Assembly: GCA_963691835.1 (NCBI GenBank) | Contig: OY829383.1 | Span: 1,364,001-1,428,000, forward strand | Length of the DNA stretch: 64,000 bases | Direction of reading: 5' to 3' | DNA from: G963691835 sp963691835 | Lineage (GTDB): Bacteria; Pseudomonadota; Alphaproteobacteria; Thalassobaculales; Thalassobaculaceae | Part shown: positions 1-8,152 of the stretch, piece after piece | How positions within the stretch are numbered: position 1 is the first letter of the stretch | How the letters are laid out: each line of letters opens with the position of its first letter | Notes under the pieces: generated by a model | Seen by the model: only the letters and a program-made list of their open reading frames with translations | Databases searched by the model: none | What the model was told of the DNA's origin: nothing | Made by a program: the position numbers and the translations under genes

Positions 1-179
1 CTTCACCACGCAATGCCCGGCCTCGCCTGGTACAGATTGCCGTCAGTTTGGCGTGCCGACCCGGACGGATGGGCGCGACAGACCGGCGGTTTCGTCTTCC
101 AAGGCTACGGTGACGTCGCCGCCCGGTACCTCCTCTCGCCCAAGGATCATCCGGTCCATCCGGGTGTCTCTGCCGCTGG
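1..179. other. left-edge stretch with no assigned gene
   Basis: No start-to-stop gene is supported here. One minus-strand frame, different from that of the neighbouring PAS-like gene, keeps a plausible protein-like and GC3-rich reading from about 190 down to 45. This may be the displaced C-terminal tail of that gene after a frameshift. No RNA gene or terminator is visible. Confidence 0.3.
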
Positions 180-836
180 CTACGAACGCGGACGCCGTCG
201 GGCGCTGGACATTGGCACCACCACCTCCCCTCCCGTTGGAGAGGGTGGGGGCTCCGGACCTGTCGAGGGCGCGCTGGCGGCTACTGGCATGGCGGTGCCG
301 GACACCCCGTCCGTGTCGGGCATGGCGATGGCGGCCAAGATCACGGACACCCGCCCGGCCGGGTCCGCATACGGCAGAAACACCCCCGTCTGAGGGCCGG
401 TCGGCCCCAGGAACCGGTCGACGACCGGGGCGCCCAAAGCCCTTGCACCGGCGAAGCTCCGGGCAATCCAAGCGATCCCCGTGTTCCCGCTACCAGCCGT
501 CGGGACGGTCCCGACAAGATCCTCGCCCACCAAGGCGCGGACCGCGGCCCCTTGGAACTCCACTTGGAAGCCGTCATCGATGCGGTACCCGATCACGAGG
601 TAGGTCATCTCAGCCACGAAGTCGGAAATGTAGAGCCGGTCGCTGGATGGCATCGCCTCCCGGCCGCGCAGCCCCCGCCAGGAACCGGCAACCCGGTCAA
701 GTGCGGGTACGCCCAAATCAAGAAAGTCCGGAGCCCCACCGCCGCTCTCCCGCGCCGGAACGATCTGTGCGGCGTTGGCAGAGGGCCGATGGCCCGGTTT
801 GCCGCGTCCGTCGGCTGGGGGCAGTTTCACGATCAT
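180..836 (-). CDS. PAS-like (PAS_5 type) domain protein, hypothetical
   Basis: A 218-residue soluble protein with no signal peptide. Residues about 40-150 have the look of the alphaproteobacterial PAS_5 family: an aspartate- and leucine-rich lead-in, a Pro-Ser-Ser segment, then alternating strands ending in Val-Gly-Glu-Asp-Leu-Val-Gly. Such proteins are small ligand- or signal-binding modules of unknown role. The start is supported by a GGGGAG motif about 7 bases upstream. The last 50 residues are Pro/Ala/Ser rich and end in Arg-Arg-Arg-Pro-Arg-Ser, which looks unlike a folded domain and could come from a frameshift. It lies 88 bases downstream of rnhA on the same strand. The family assignment is by eye only. 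Confidence 0.6.
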   Translation of the reverse strand: MIVKLPPADGRGKPGHRPSANAAQIVPARESGGGAPDFLDLGVPALDRVAGSWRGLRGREAMPSSDRLYISDFVAEMTYLVIGYRIDDGFQVEFQGAAVRALVGEDLVGTVPTAGSGNTGIAWIARSFAGARALGAPVVDRFLGPTGPQTGVFLPYADPAGRVSVILAAIAMPDTDGVSGTAMPVAASAPSTGPEPPPSPTGGEVVVPMSSARRRPRS

Positions 837-924
837 TGGCAGGCTCCCCTGTTTGCGCGGGGGCCCGTTGCACCCCGTCTCTCAGGCGGGGCTAGGCATG
901 GATCGGGGGGATTTTGAAGGGGCG

Positions 925-1395
925 CTAGAGACCCGCCCCGCTCTCACGCAGTGTCCTGATCGCCTCGCGGGCCAAACCGTCCGCCCGTTCATTCTCGGGA
1001 TGACCGGCATGACCCTTCACCCAGTGCCAGGAAACGTCATGCCGCGCCGCCGCGTCATCCAGCCGTTGCCAGAGGTCCATGTTCTTCACCGGCTTCCGGT
1101 CGGCGGTCTTCCAACCGCGCTTCTTCCAGGCATGGATCCACTTCGTCACGCCGTCTTTGACATAGGTGCTGTCGGTGAAGACGTCGATCCCAACCGGGCG
1201 GCGCATGGTCTCCAGTGCTGCAATCGCCGCGGACAGTTCCATGCGGTTGTTCGTGGTCTCCGGCTCGGCGCCCGAGAGTTCCTTCTCGACACCCTTCCAG
1301 CGCAGCACGACGCCCCAGCCCCCGGGGCCCGGATTGCCGCTACAGGCCCCATCCGTATAGGCCTCCACGCGGGTGTTGCCCTCACTCGAAGCCAT
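925..1395 (-). CDS. rnhA: ribonuclease HI
   Basis: Cytoplasmic endonuclease that cleaves the RNA strand of RNA-DNA hybrids, removing Okazaki primers and R-loops. The 156-residue length is standard for the single-domain bacterial enzyme. All four metal-binding acidic residues are visible: D15 in Tyr-Thr-Asp-Gly-Ala, E53 in Asn-Arg-Met-Glu-Leu, D75 in Thr-Asp-Ser-Thr, and D139 in Glu-Arg-Ala-Asp. The catalytic-loop His is in Lys-Gly-His-Ala-Gly-His (H129/H132). The ATG start lies inside the end of thrB (14-base overlap), implying translational coupling; thrB-rnhA adjacency is common in Rhodospirillales. Nothing unusual in composition. Confidence 0.97.
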   Translation of the reverse strand: MASSEGNTRVEAYTDGACSGNPGPGGWGVVLRWKGVEKELSGAEPETTNNRMELSAAIAALETMRRPVGIDVFTDSTYVKDGVTKWIHAWKKRGWKTADRKPVKNMDLWQRLDDAAARHDVSWHWVKGHAGHPENERADGLAREAIRTLRESGAGL

Positions 1396-2344
1396 AGGCG
1401 GAAACCCCGGTGACCTTCTGATGGAAACGGAGTTTCTGAAGGTACTCCATCGGGTCTTTCGGTTTCACAAACGCGCCGGGCGGATGGTTCAACCAGTCGT
1501 AAAGCCGGGTGAGAAGAAATCGGATCGCGGCCCCCCGGCACAGCACAGGCAGCGCCTCGCACTCCATAACCGACAGTGGCCGGACACGGCGGTAAGCCGC
1601 GGCCATCTGGGCGGCCTTGGTCACGTTGAACGATCCGTCAGGCTCAAAACACCAGGCGTTGAGACAAATGGCGAGGTCGTAGGCCACCGCGTCGGTGCAG
1701 GCGAAATAGAAGTCGATGAAACCGGACAAACGGTCCTTCAGAAAGAACACGTTGTCTGGAAACAGATCCGCGTGGATCACGCCCCGTGGCAGGTCGCGCG
1801 GCCAGTGCTCTTCCAACCACTGGAGCTCCGTGTTCAGAAGATTGTAGAGGCCGTGATAAATGGCGTTGGATCGCATCCCACAACTCTGAAGAAGCGGACG
1901 CCATCCGGCGAGGGACAGATTGTTATCCCGTGTCATGGTGAAATCGCTGCTGGCGATGTGCATTGCCGCCATGCCGGCGCCGAGTTCCCGGCAGTGCCAC
2001 GGATGAATCCGGCGTGGCCAGACCCCCTCCAGAAAGGAAACAACCGCAGCCGGTCGATCATTCAACGTTCGCAGGACTTCACCATCCCGTCCGGGGATGG
2101 GCGACGGTACGGAGATCCCGTGGTTGGCGAGGTGCCCCATCAGCCCCATAAAGAACGGAAGATCGTCCGGGTTCACCCGCTTCTCGTAGAGCGTCAGAAT
2201 GAAGGTGTCCTGGGTGGTTCGAACCAGGAAGTTCGAGTTCTCCACCCCCTCCGCGATGCCGGAGAACGACGTCATCTCGCCGATATCGTACTCGGCGAGA
2301 TACGCCTCCAGGTCGTCATCGGTGATGTTGGTGTAGACGGCCAT
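1382..2344 (-). CDS. thrB: homoserine kinase (ThrB, APH-fold type)
   Basis: Phosphorylates L-homoserine to O-phosphohomoserine, the penultimate step of threonine synthesis. At 320 residues it belongs to the aminoglycoside-phosphotransferase-fold homoserine kinases of alphaproteobacteria and pseudomonads, not the GHMP-fold enterobacterial enzyme. The Brenner-type catalytic motif His-Ala-Asp-Leu-Phe-Pro-Asp-Asn is at 191-198 and the metal-binding Ile-Asp-Phe-Tyr-Phe at about 210-214. The N-terminus (Met-Ala-Val-Tyr-Thr) is typical of this group. It lies 34 bases downstream of ispH and overlaps rnhA by 14 bases, so the three are probably cotranscribed. The ribosome-binding site is weak. Confidence 0.95.
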   Translation of the reverse strand: MAVYTNITDDDLEAYLAEYDIGEMTSFSGIAEGVENSNFLVRTTQDTFILTLYEKRVNPDDLPFFMGLMGHLANHGISVPSPIPGRDGEVLRTLNDRPAAVVSFLEGVWPRRIHPWHCRELGAGMAAMHIASSDFTMTRDNNLSLAGWRPLLQSCGMRSNAIYHGLYNLLNTELQWLEEHWPRDLPRGVIHADLFPDNVFFLKDRLSGFIDFYFACTDAVAYDLAICLNAWCFEPDGSFNVTKAAQMAAAYRRVRPLSVMECEALPVLCRGAAIRFLLTRLYDWLNHPPGAFVKPKDPMEYLQKLRFHQKVTGVSAYGFE

Positions 2345-2378
2345 CGGTGTCAGCGACCCCGCCTGCCGCGCCCTGGAA

Positions 2379-3371
2379 TCACGACGCCCCCTCGTCTTCC
2401 AGCATGCGCGGCAGCTTGAAACGGATGTCCTCTTCCGCCACCGACACTTCCTCGACCGTCACGCGGGCGCGGGTCCGGCAAGCATCCACCACCTCCTCGA
2501 CCAAGATCTCCGGTGCGGAGGCGCCGGCGGTGATGCCTAGGCGGTCCACACCGGCCATCCATTCCCAATCTATATCCGCCGCCCGCTGGACGAGCATGGC
2601 CTTGGGACAGCCCGCCACGGTCGCCACCTCAACCAACCGCTTCGAGTTCGAGGAGTTGGGCGCACCGATCACAAGCATGGCGTCGGTCTCGCGCGCCATG
2701 GCCTTCACCGCCTCCTGGCGGTTGGTCGTCGCGTAGCAGATATCCTCCCGCCCCGGGCCGACGAGATCGGGGACCCGGGCCCGCAGTGCGGCGATGATCT
2801 CAACCGTATCGTCTACCGACAACGTCGTCTGTGTTGCGTAGGCGATGGTCTTGTCCGTGGGCAGCGGGATCGACTCGGCTTCCTCTCTGGTCTCCACCAG
2901 CGTCATCGCGCCCTCGGGGAGTTGACCGAGTGTCCCGACGACTTCCGGGTGGCCCGCATGCCCGATGAGAATCAGGTGATGACCTTTCCGATGGTGACGC
3001 TCCGCTTCCAGGTGAACCTTGCTGACAAGGGGGCAGGTGGCATCGACCCAGACCATCTTCCGGCGATCCGCCTCGGCGGGAACAGACTTCGGCACCCCGT
3101 GGGCGGAGAATACAACCGGGGCATCCGTCGGCACTTCGTCCAGCTCTTCAACGAAGACAGCCCCTTTCGCCTCAAGCCCTTCGACGACGAAGCGGTTGTG
3201 GACGATCTCGTGCCGCACATAGACAGGGGCGCCGAACTTCTCCAGCGCCCGTTCCACGATCTGAATGGCCCGGTCCACGCCCGCACAAAAGCCGCGCGGG
3301 GCCGCCAGAACGATCTTCAACTCCGGCATGTCGGTCGCGTCGGGGGCAGTCTCTCGCATGGTCGTGCTCAT
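2379..3371 (-). CDS. ispH: 4-hydroxy-3-methylbut-2-enyl diphosphate reductase
   Basis: Iron-sulfur enzyme of the last MEP-pathway step, reducing HMBPP to isopentenyl and dimethylallyl diphosphate. The protein is 330 residues. Conserved cysteines are C29 (Arg-Gly-Phe-Cys-Ala-Gly), C113 (Asp-Ala-Thr-Cys-Pro) and C212 (Asp-Ile-Cys-Tyr-Ala-Thr). The active-site Gly-His-Pro-Glu is at 140-143 and the phosphate-binding Ser-Asn-Ser near 241-243. The same frame is open 62 codons further upstream, but that part is not IspH-like. The ATG at 3371 has a GGGATC ribosome site and gives family-typical length. It heads the ispH-thrB-rnhA group. Confidence 0.96.
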   Translation of the reverse strand: MSTTMRETAPDATDMPELKIVLAAPRGFCAGVDRAIQIVERALEKFGAPVYVRHEIVHNRFVVEGLEAKGAVFVEELDEVPTDAPVVFSAHGVPKSVPAEADRRKMVWVDATCPLVSKVHLEAERHHRKGHHLILIGHAGHPEVVGTLGQLPEGAMTLVETREEAESIPLPTDKTIAYATQTTLSVDDTVEIIAALRARVPDLVGPGREDICYATTNRQEAVKAMARETDAMLVIGAPNSSNSKRLVEVATVAGCPKAMLVQRAADIDWEWMAGVDRLGITAGASAPEILVEEVVDACRTRARVTVEEVSVAEEDIRFKLPRMLEDEGAS

Positions 3372-3679
3372 CGTCGGATCCCGGCTGGTCGATGCCCGAG
3401 GCGTTTCTGCGGCTCCAGCGATGTAGTCGTCCGCCGGGGCCTTGGTCAATCTCACTCTATACCAGATTGAGCGCGTACCATCCGCGCGTATCGTCCCATT
3501 TGCGCCGGAATACGGACTCTCCCAAACCAACCGGGCGTCGGGCGATTTTTCGGCCACACCAAGTGTCGGTTCGCCGGTTTAGGCTGGGTGCCGCGTTGCG
3601 GAGCCCTTTGCACCCGGATATCGTTTGTCCGACCGTTGCCGGAAACGTCCGGCTTCCGAACCATACCCGGACATTCCCA
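3372..3679. promoter_or_regulatory. divergent intergenic region between ispH and the lipoprotein gene
   Basis: Gene-free stretch between two divergent genes, so it must hold the promoters for both the ispH group and the lipoprotein gene. Open frames crossing it have no domain character. I could not fix -35/-10 boxes with confidence. Confidence 0.4.
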
Positions 3680-4231
3680 ATGCTGCGACCTGCCGTTCAG
3701 CCATCAAGACGTTTCCGGATGCCGCTCATCCTGACGGCGATGGGTGCGGCCGCAACCGTTCTCGCCGCCTGCGCGGACGATGCGGTGCCGCCGCCATGCC
3801 CACCGGTCAGTTTCGTCAGCGGTTTGGAGCGGGCGACACAATTCGTGCCCGGCCAGGGAACGGACTTGACGGAGGTCACCTATGACGGCCGCCTCGAATC
3901 CCTGAGCGCGGGGTGCGACTTCCGGAAGGAAGGGGTGCGGATGGTGGTCAGCTTCAACGTCGTGGCGACCCGAGGCGCCGCCGCAACGGACAGGCTGGCG
4001 CGGATACCCTTCTTCGTCGCGATCACAGATCAGAACGGGGAGATCCTGGAGAAGGAGATCTTCGAAAGCGAGATCCCCTTCGAAGGCAACGCCCGCCGCG
4101 TCGGCCGGGTAGAAGAGATCGAACCCTACATCCCCTATCCGATCGAACCGGTTCTTGACGGCTACCGTGTCCTCATCGGCTTCCAGCTCGACGAGAAGCA
4201 GCTGGAGTACAACCGGACACGGCGGCGTTAG
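3680..4231 (+). CDS. predicted lipoprotein, unknown function
   Basis: A 183-residue predicted lipoprotein. A basic N-terminus and hydrophobic stretch (residues about 14-30) end in the lipobox Leu-Ala-Ala-Cys with C31 as the acylated residue. After a Pro-rich linker, residues about 45-180 form an even, soluble beta-rich sequence including a Pro-Tyr-Ile-Pro-Tyr-Pro segment. I do not recognise a named family, although small lipoproteins of this design are frequent in Rhodospirillales. A second in-frame ATG at 3719 would also keep the lipobox. It is transcribed away from ispH, with a VOC gene 59 bases downstream on the same strand. Confidence 0.75.
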   Translation: MLRPAVQPSRRFRMPLILTAMGAAATVLAACADDAVPPPCPPVSFVSGLERATQFVPGQGTDLTEVTYDGRLESLSAGCDFRKEGVRMVVSFNVVATRGAAATDRLARIPFFVAITDQNGEILEKEIFESEIPFEGNARRVGRVEEIEPYIPYPIEPVLDGYRVLIGFQLDEKQLEYNRTRRR

Positions 4232-4290
4232 GGCTGTTCCGCAGGGATCGCAGTCTTAGCGCCTGCCCATCACTGCAAAGGATTTCGGCC

Positions 4291-4752
4291 ATGGCATCGC
4301 ATCAGCCGTCCGACAGAAATACCGTCACGACCTACCTTTTCGTCACCGACAGCGCCGCTGCTCTCGCATGGTACGCTGATGCGTTTGGCGCGGAGGAGGC
4401 CCTGCGCATACCCGGCCCCGGCGGGCAAGGCGTCATCCATGCGGAAATGCGGCTTGGCGACAGTCTGGTCATGCTGTCGGACGCCGTCCCTGATTGGGGC
4501 ACGAAAGCGCCGGACGGCGCGTTGCGGGACCATGGCATCCTGGTTTTCGTCGAGGACGTGGACGCCGTGGTTGCTAAATGCGTCGAACTCGGGGCCGAGG
4601 CCACCATGCCGGTGGAGACCCAGTTCTGGGGTGACCGGATGGGCAAGATCAGGGACCCCTTCGGCCATCACTGGGACATCGCAACCCATGTGGAGGACGT
4701 GTCCCCAGACGAGATCGCCCGGCGCGCCCAAGAGATGTTCGGAGGATCGTGA
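4291..4752 (+). CDS. VOC-family (glyoxalase/PhnB-like) protein
   Basis: A 153-residue cytoplasmic protein of the vicinal-oxygen-chelate superfamily, in the PhnB/bleomycin-resistance-like branch. It shows the two beta-alpha-beta-beta-beta halves: the first with Ala-Leu-Ala-Trp-Tyr-Ala-Asp-Ala-Phe-Gly-Ala near 24-34, the second with Asp-Val-Asp-Ala-Val near 88-92. It ends with Asp-Pro-Phe-Gly-His-His-Trp near 122-128, the hallmark of this branch. The substrate is not predictable. An AAGGA ribosome site precedes the ATG. It may be cotranscribed with the lipoprotein gene. Confidence 0.88.
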   Translation: MASHQPSDRNTVTTYLFVTDSAAALAWYADAFGAEEALRIPGPGGQGVIHAEMRLGDSLVMLSDAVPDWGTKAPDGALRDHGILVFVEDVDAVVAKCVELGAEATMPVETQFWGDRMGKIRDPFGHHWDIATHVEDVSPDEIARRAQEMFGGS

Positions 4753-4773
4753 GGCCCGGCGAAGGCCGGAGCG

Positions 4774-5655
4774 TCACCCTGGCTCTCTGTTCAGCGGCAT
4801 GGACATGCAGCGAGGACCGCCGCCCGCCATGGTGAACATGTCGAGGTCGGGATCGAGCACCGTGATCCCTGCCGCCCGAAGGTTCGCATTCACCTCCTTG
4901 GCGGAACTCGACGAGAGGACCCGGTCGTCGCCCAGCGACAGGCAGTTGCAGCGAAGAAGCATGGCGTCCTTGTAGCTGACCGGAATCGCCTCGATCTGCC
5001 GATCCGAAAGCCATTGAACGAAATCGTCCGACAGGACTTCTTTGCACACGAGCGCTAGACGCTCGTTCACCGTCGCGTAGAGCAGATCGAGGTGCAGGAA
5101 ATGCTCGGCGAAGGGCTCCAGCCGGGCTTCCCATCCCTCAGCCTCCAGCCAGGCCTGTAGCTGCCTGGCCGCCGGTTCTGTCGTCCGGTTGCCGGTATAG
5201 CCAATCACGGCGAGGCCGGGGCGGATCAGGTGGATGTCCCCGCCCTCGATCGGACCGGCCGTACTCCATCCCCAGACGGGCACGCCCATGCGCTGATAGT
5301 GGCGGTAGATGGGGGCAACCTCCCCCCGGCGCTGAACCCGGTAGAGCTGTGTGATGAGAACCCCCCAGGGCGTCATGACCGAGCTGTCACGGGTGTAGAT
5401 TTGATAGGAGAGCGCGGGATCCGTGTCGGTGAAGTGACAGGTAACGCCCGCCCCCTCCAGCGCGGAGACGAATTGGTCGTACTGGTCGAGCGCGGTCGCT
5501 TCGTCGAACTTCTGCCCCGACCGGAGCGTCTCCCGAACGACCGCGTTCGCCTTGCTGGTTTCAGGCAGAACGTCGCTCCACTGGAAATGGGTCGGCCGGC
5601 ACAGGGTGATGTCGGTCAGCCGTCCGTACTCGCTGTCTACAGTGTATGCGGCCAT
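4774..5655 (-). CDS. DDAH-type amidinohydrolase
   Basis: A 293-residue member of the pentein (guanidino-group-modifying) fold, closest to dimethylarginine dimethylaminohydrolase and citrullinase-type enzymes. These hydrolyse arginine derivatives through a covalent Cys intermediate. The triad-type residues are visible: Glu-Gly-Gly-Asp at 137-140, H188 in His-Leu-Asp-Leu-Leu, and nucleophile C283 in Gly-Gly-Pro-Arg-Cys-Met-Ser. The substrate could be methylated arginine or another guanidino compound. A strong GAGGGGA ribosome site precedes the start. It is convergent with the VOC gene (21-base gap) and divergent from rnpB. Confidence 0.88.
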   Translation of the reverse strand: MAAYTVDSEYGRLTDITLCRPTHFQWSDVLPETSKANAVVRETLRSGQKFDEATALDQYDQFVSALEGAGVTCHFTDTDPALSYQIYTRDSSVMTPWGVLITQLYRVQRRGEVAPIYRHYQRMGVPVWGWSTAGPIEGGDIHLIRPGLAVIGYTGNRTTEPAARQLQAWLEAEGWEARLEPFAEHFLHLDLLYATVNERLALVCKEVLSDDFVQWLSDRQIEAIPVSYKDAMLLRCNCLSLGDDRVLSSSSAKEVNANLRAAGITVLDPDLDMFTMAGGGPRCMSMPLNREPG

Positions 5656-5752
5656 GACCCCGTCCCCTCTTCAACCCGCTGTCGCTTCACTACCGGCTAT
5701 CGCACGGCGGCACCGGTCCGTCACGCCAAATCATCGCCGCCATCGGACATGG

Positions 5753-5781
5753 TTGACCCGAACCCGCAACACGCCTACCTC
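5753..5781 (+). promoter_or_regulatory. probable sigma-70 promoter of rnpB
   Basis: A -35-like TTGACC at 5753-5758 and a -10-like TACCTC at 5776-5781 are separated by exactly 17 bases. They lie 6-7 bases before the predicted 5' end of RNase P RNA. The -10 box is a weak match, but position and spacing fit. Confidence 0.5.
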
Positions 5782-5786
5782 TCGCG

Positions 5787-6178
<392 letters not shown>

Positions 6179-8152
6179 CTACACCTTGTTTGTCATCGAC
6201 CGGAGACGGTCCGCCGCCCGGCTGATGGCAAGCGGCAATCCTCCATGGCCGGCTTCATAGGTGCTGTGAAGCATAGGCGTGACCGTTCCCAAGAAGAGAT
6301 CTCTGTCCGCGAGAGGTACGAAATACGAGGACCACAGTTTCAGGGTCGGTACGCCCAAGGCTCCCGCGAAGGCCGCCTGAAACGTTGCGACCGAGATTAC
6401 GAGGTCAAGGGAGCCCAAGAACGCGGCGGTCGCGACCAGGTCGTTCCGCTGATCCAGCCCCTCCGGCGTGAGAATCCGGACACCGGTCAGAGCCTCTGCC
6501 CGGGCCGCCTCCGTGTCGATGTCATCGTATTGGAGTGACAGGAACACGGCCTTCGCCTCGCGCCCAGCTTCCAGGATCGGCACCATGTCTTCGATACTGG
6601 CATAGGTTTGATCCCGAACCGCCGATGACACACCACTCCGCCAACACAGACCGACCCGCAAGGCGCCCGGTGATGCGTCTGCGAGCGGCTTGGCACGCCA
6701 CGCTGCCGAGGCTTCCGCATCAGGCTGAAGATAGCCCTTCGGCGCCGGTCGGCTCGCATCAGCGCGGTAACGGGCGGCGAGCGCCCCATTCGTGATGGCG
6801 GCTCCGACCCCATACCGTGTCCGGACGCCCCGGTAGTCGAACGCTGCTGCCTGCCCGCCGATACCATCCCGGGTCTGGCGCGGGAGGACCGTCACCTCGG
6901 GGAATCGTTGCTCGAAGAGAGGGACCAGACGCCGATCGCACTCGATGAGCAGACGGTTGGGGTCGACGTCTTCCAAAAGATCGGGCAGGCAACTGAGAAA
7001 GAGCACCTCATCCCCGAGCCCTTGTTCGGTCATCACAAGGAGATAGTCACCGACGGGACCGCCGTTCCACACCGGCGGCTCATCAATCCGGGTGGGCGCA
7101 TCATCCAGGCCGAACCGCCCCTCGAAAAGCGCCCAGCCCGCCCCCAAGTACCCCTCTTCGAGGGCAACGAGACCGGCCGCAAACCGCGCCGCATCCGGCA
7201 GCGAGCCCAGACAAGCCATCCACTGCCAAATCCGGACTGCCCCCGGCAGCGGCGCCTGCATGTGGACAGCGCCCAGCAGGTTACCGTAGGCCGCACCATC
7301 GCCCGGCTCGAGAAGGAGCGCGCGCCGCGCCAAACGGATCGTCTCCGATACATCTCCCCTCTCGAACGACCTGGCCGCCCGCATCGTCCAAAGCCGGGAG
7401 CTGTCCGGGCGAACGTAGGTGCCCCACCGTGGCACATCGGGTTCGTTTCGGTCCCCGGGCAGAGCATGCGCCGCGCGCCCAAACAGCTCCACCGTACCGG
7501 GATCGATCACGAGTCCTTGGCGTGCCGCTGCCCGGCACGCCGCCCCCTCACCCAGAGCCTCAAACGTTGCCGCCCGCTCGAAATGAAGCATCAGATTGAA
7601 GACCGTTTCGTCATGAATGCCGGTTAGGGCATCCCGGGCCTCCACCAAACGGTCCATGCGCCGCAACGCGGACCCGCGAACCAATCTCAAGCGGCCGGCC
7701 GCCGACATGGCTGGGTTTGCAACGGTCCGGGCGGCATCCGCATGAACCAGCGCCTCTTCCGGCCGACCGAGCGCAAGCTCGACCTCCGCGAGATCGAGAA
7801 GTTCCGTAACGGTGGGTTTGAGCGCCGCGAGCTGGCGGAGCACCAGCAGGGCCTCGTTCCCATGCCCCGCCTCACGAAGTTGGCCGCAGAGGCTCACAAG
7901 CGCACTCTTGGGATCTTGGGAGCCGGTCGCCGACAACCTGAATGCCTTGACGGCGGCCCCCAGTTGTCCAAGAGCGTAGAGCGCGGAGGCGTGGAGGTCC
8001 TCCACTTCCTTGTGGCAGATCAGGGCACAGATGACCGCCCGATAACGCCGGAGCGCGTCGGCTGGCCGACCCGCCTGATGGGTCGCGATCGCCCCATCGA
8101 GATGAGCCTGAACCGCATTGAGCAAAGCGTCCGTCACGAGGTTCCCGGTCAC
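6179..8152 (-). CDS. TPR protein with C-terminal GT9-like glycosyltransferase domain
   Basis: A 657-residue cytoplasmic protein. The first 330 residues are alpha-helical repeats of TPR type (Ala/Leu-rich, 34-residue periodicity visible around residues 20-320). The C-terminal 300 residues resemble the heptosyltransferase-like (glycosyltransferase family 9) domain often fused to TPRs, with Gly-Leu-Gly-Asp-Glu after a beta strand and a final segment containing Leu-Gly-Val-Pro-Thr-Leu. Acceptor and donor are unknown. I chose the GTG at 8152 because it overlaps the TGA of the upstream flavoenzyme gene (GTGA), a translational-coupling junction; an ATG at 8215 would lie well inside that gene. The stop abuts rnpB. 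Confidence 0.75.
   Translation of the reverse strand: MTGNLVTDALLNAVQAHLDGAIATHQAGRPADALRRYRAVICALICHKEVEDLHASALYALGQLGAAVKAFRLSATGSQDPKSALVSLCGQLREAGHGNEALLVLRQLAALKPTVTELLDLAEVELALGRPEEALVHADAARTVANPAMSAAGRLRLVRGSALRRMDRLVEARDALTGIHDETVFNLMLHFERAATFEALGEGAACRAAARQGLVIDPGTVELFGRAAHALPGDRNEPDVPRWGTYVRPDSSRLWTMRAARSFERGDVSETIRLARRALLLEPGDGAAYGNLLGAVHMQAPLPGAVRIWQWMACLGSLPDAARFAAGLVALEEGYLGAGWALFEGRFGLDDAPTRIDEPPVWNGGPVGDYLLVMTEQGLGDEVLFLSCLPDLLEDVDPNRLLIECDRRLVPLFEQRFPEVTVLPRQTRDGIGGQAAAFDYRGVRTRYGVGAAITNGALAARYRADASRPAPKGYLQPDAEASAAWRAKPLADASPGALRVGLCWRSGVSSAVRDQTYASIEDMVPILEAGREAKAVFLSLQYDDIDTEAARAEALTGVRILTPEGLDQRNDLVATAAFLGSLDLVISVATFQAAFAGALGVPTLKLWSSYFVPLADRDLFLGTVTPMLHSTYEAGHGGLPLAISRAADRLRSMTNKV

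Noticed and set aside
862..890. Terminator after rnhA
   Set aside because: A short CCCCG/CGGGG stem only, with no T-run on the minus strand.
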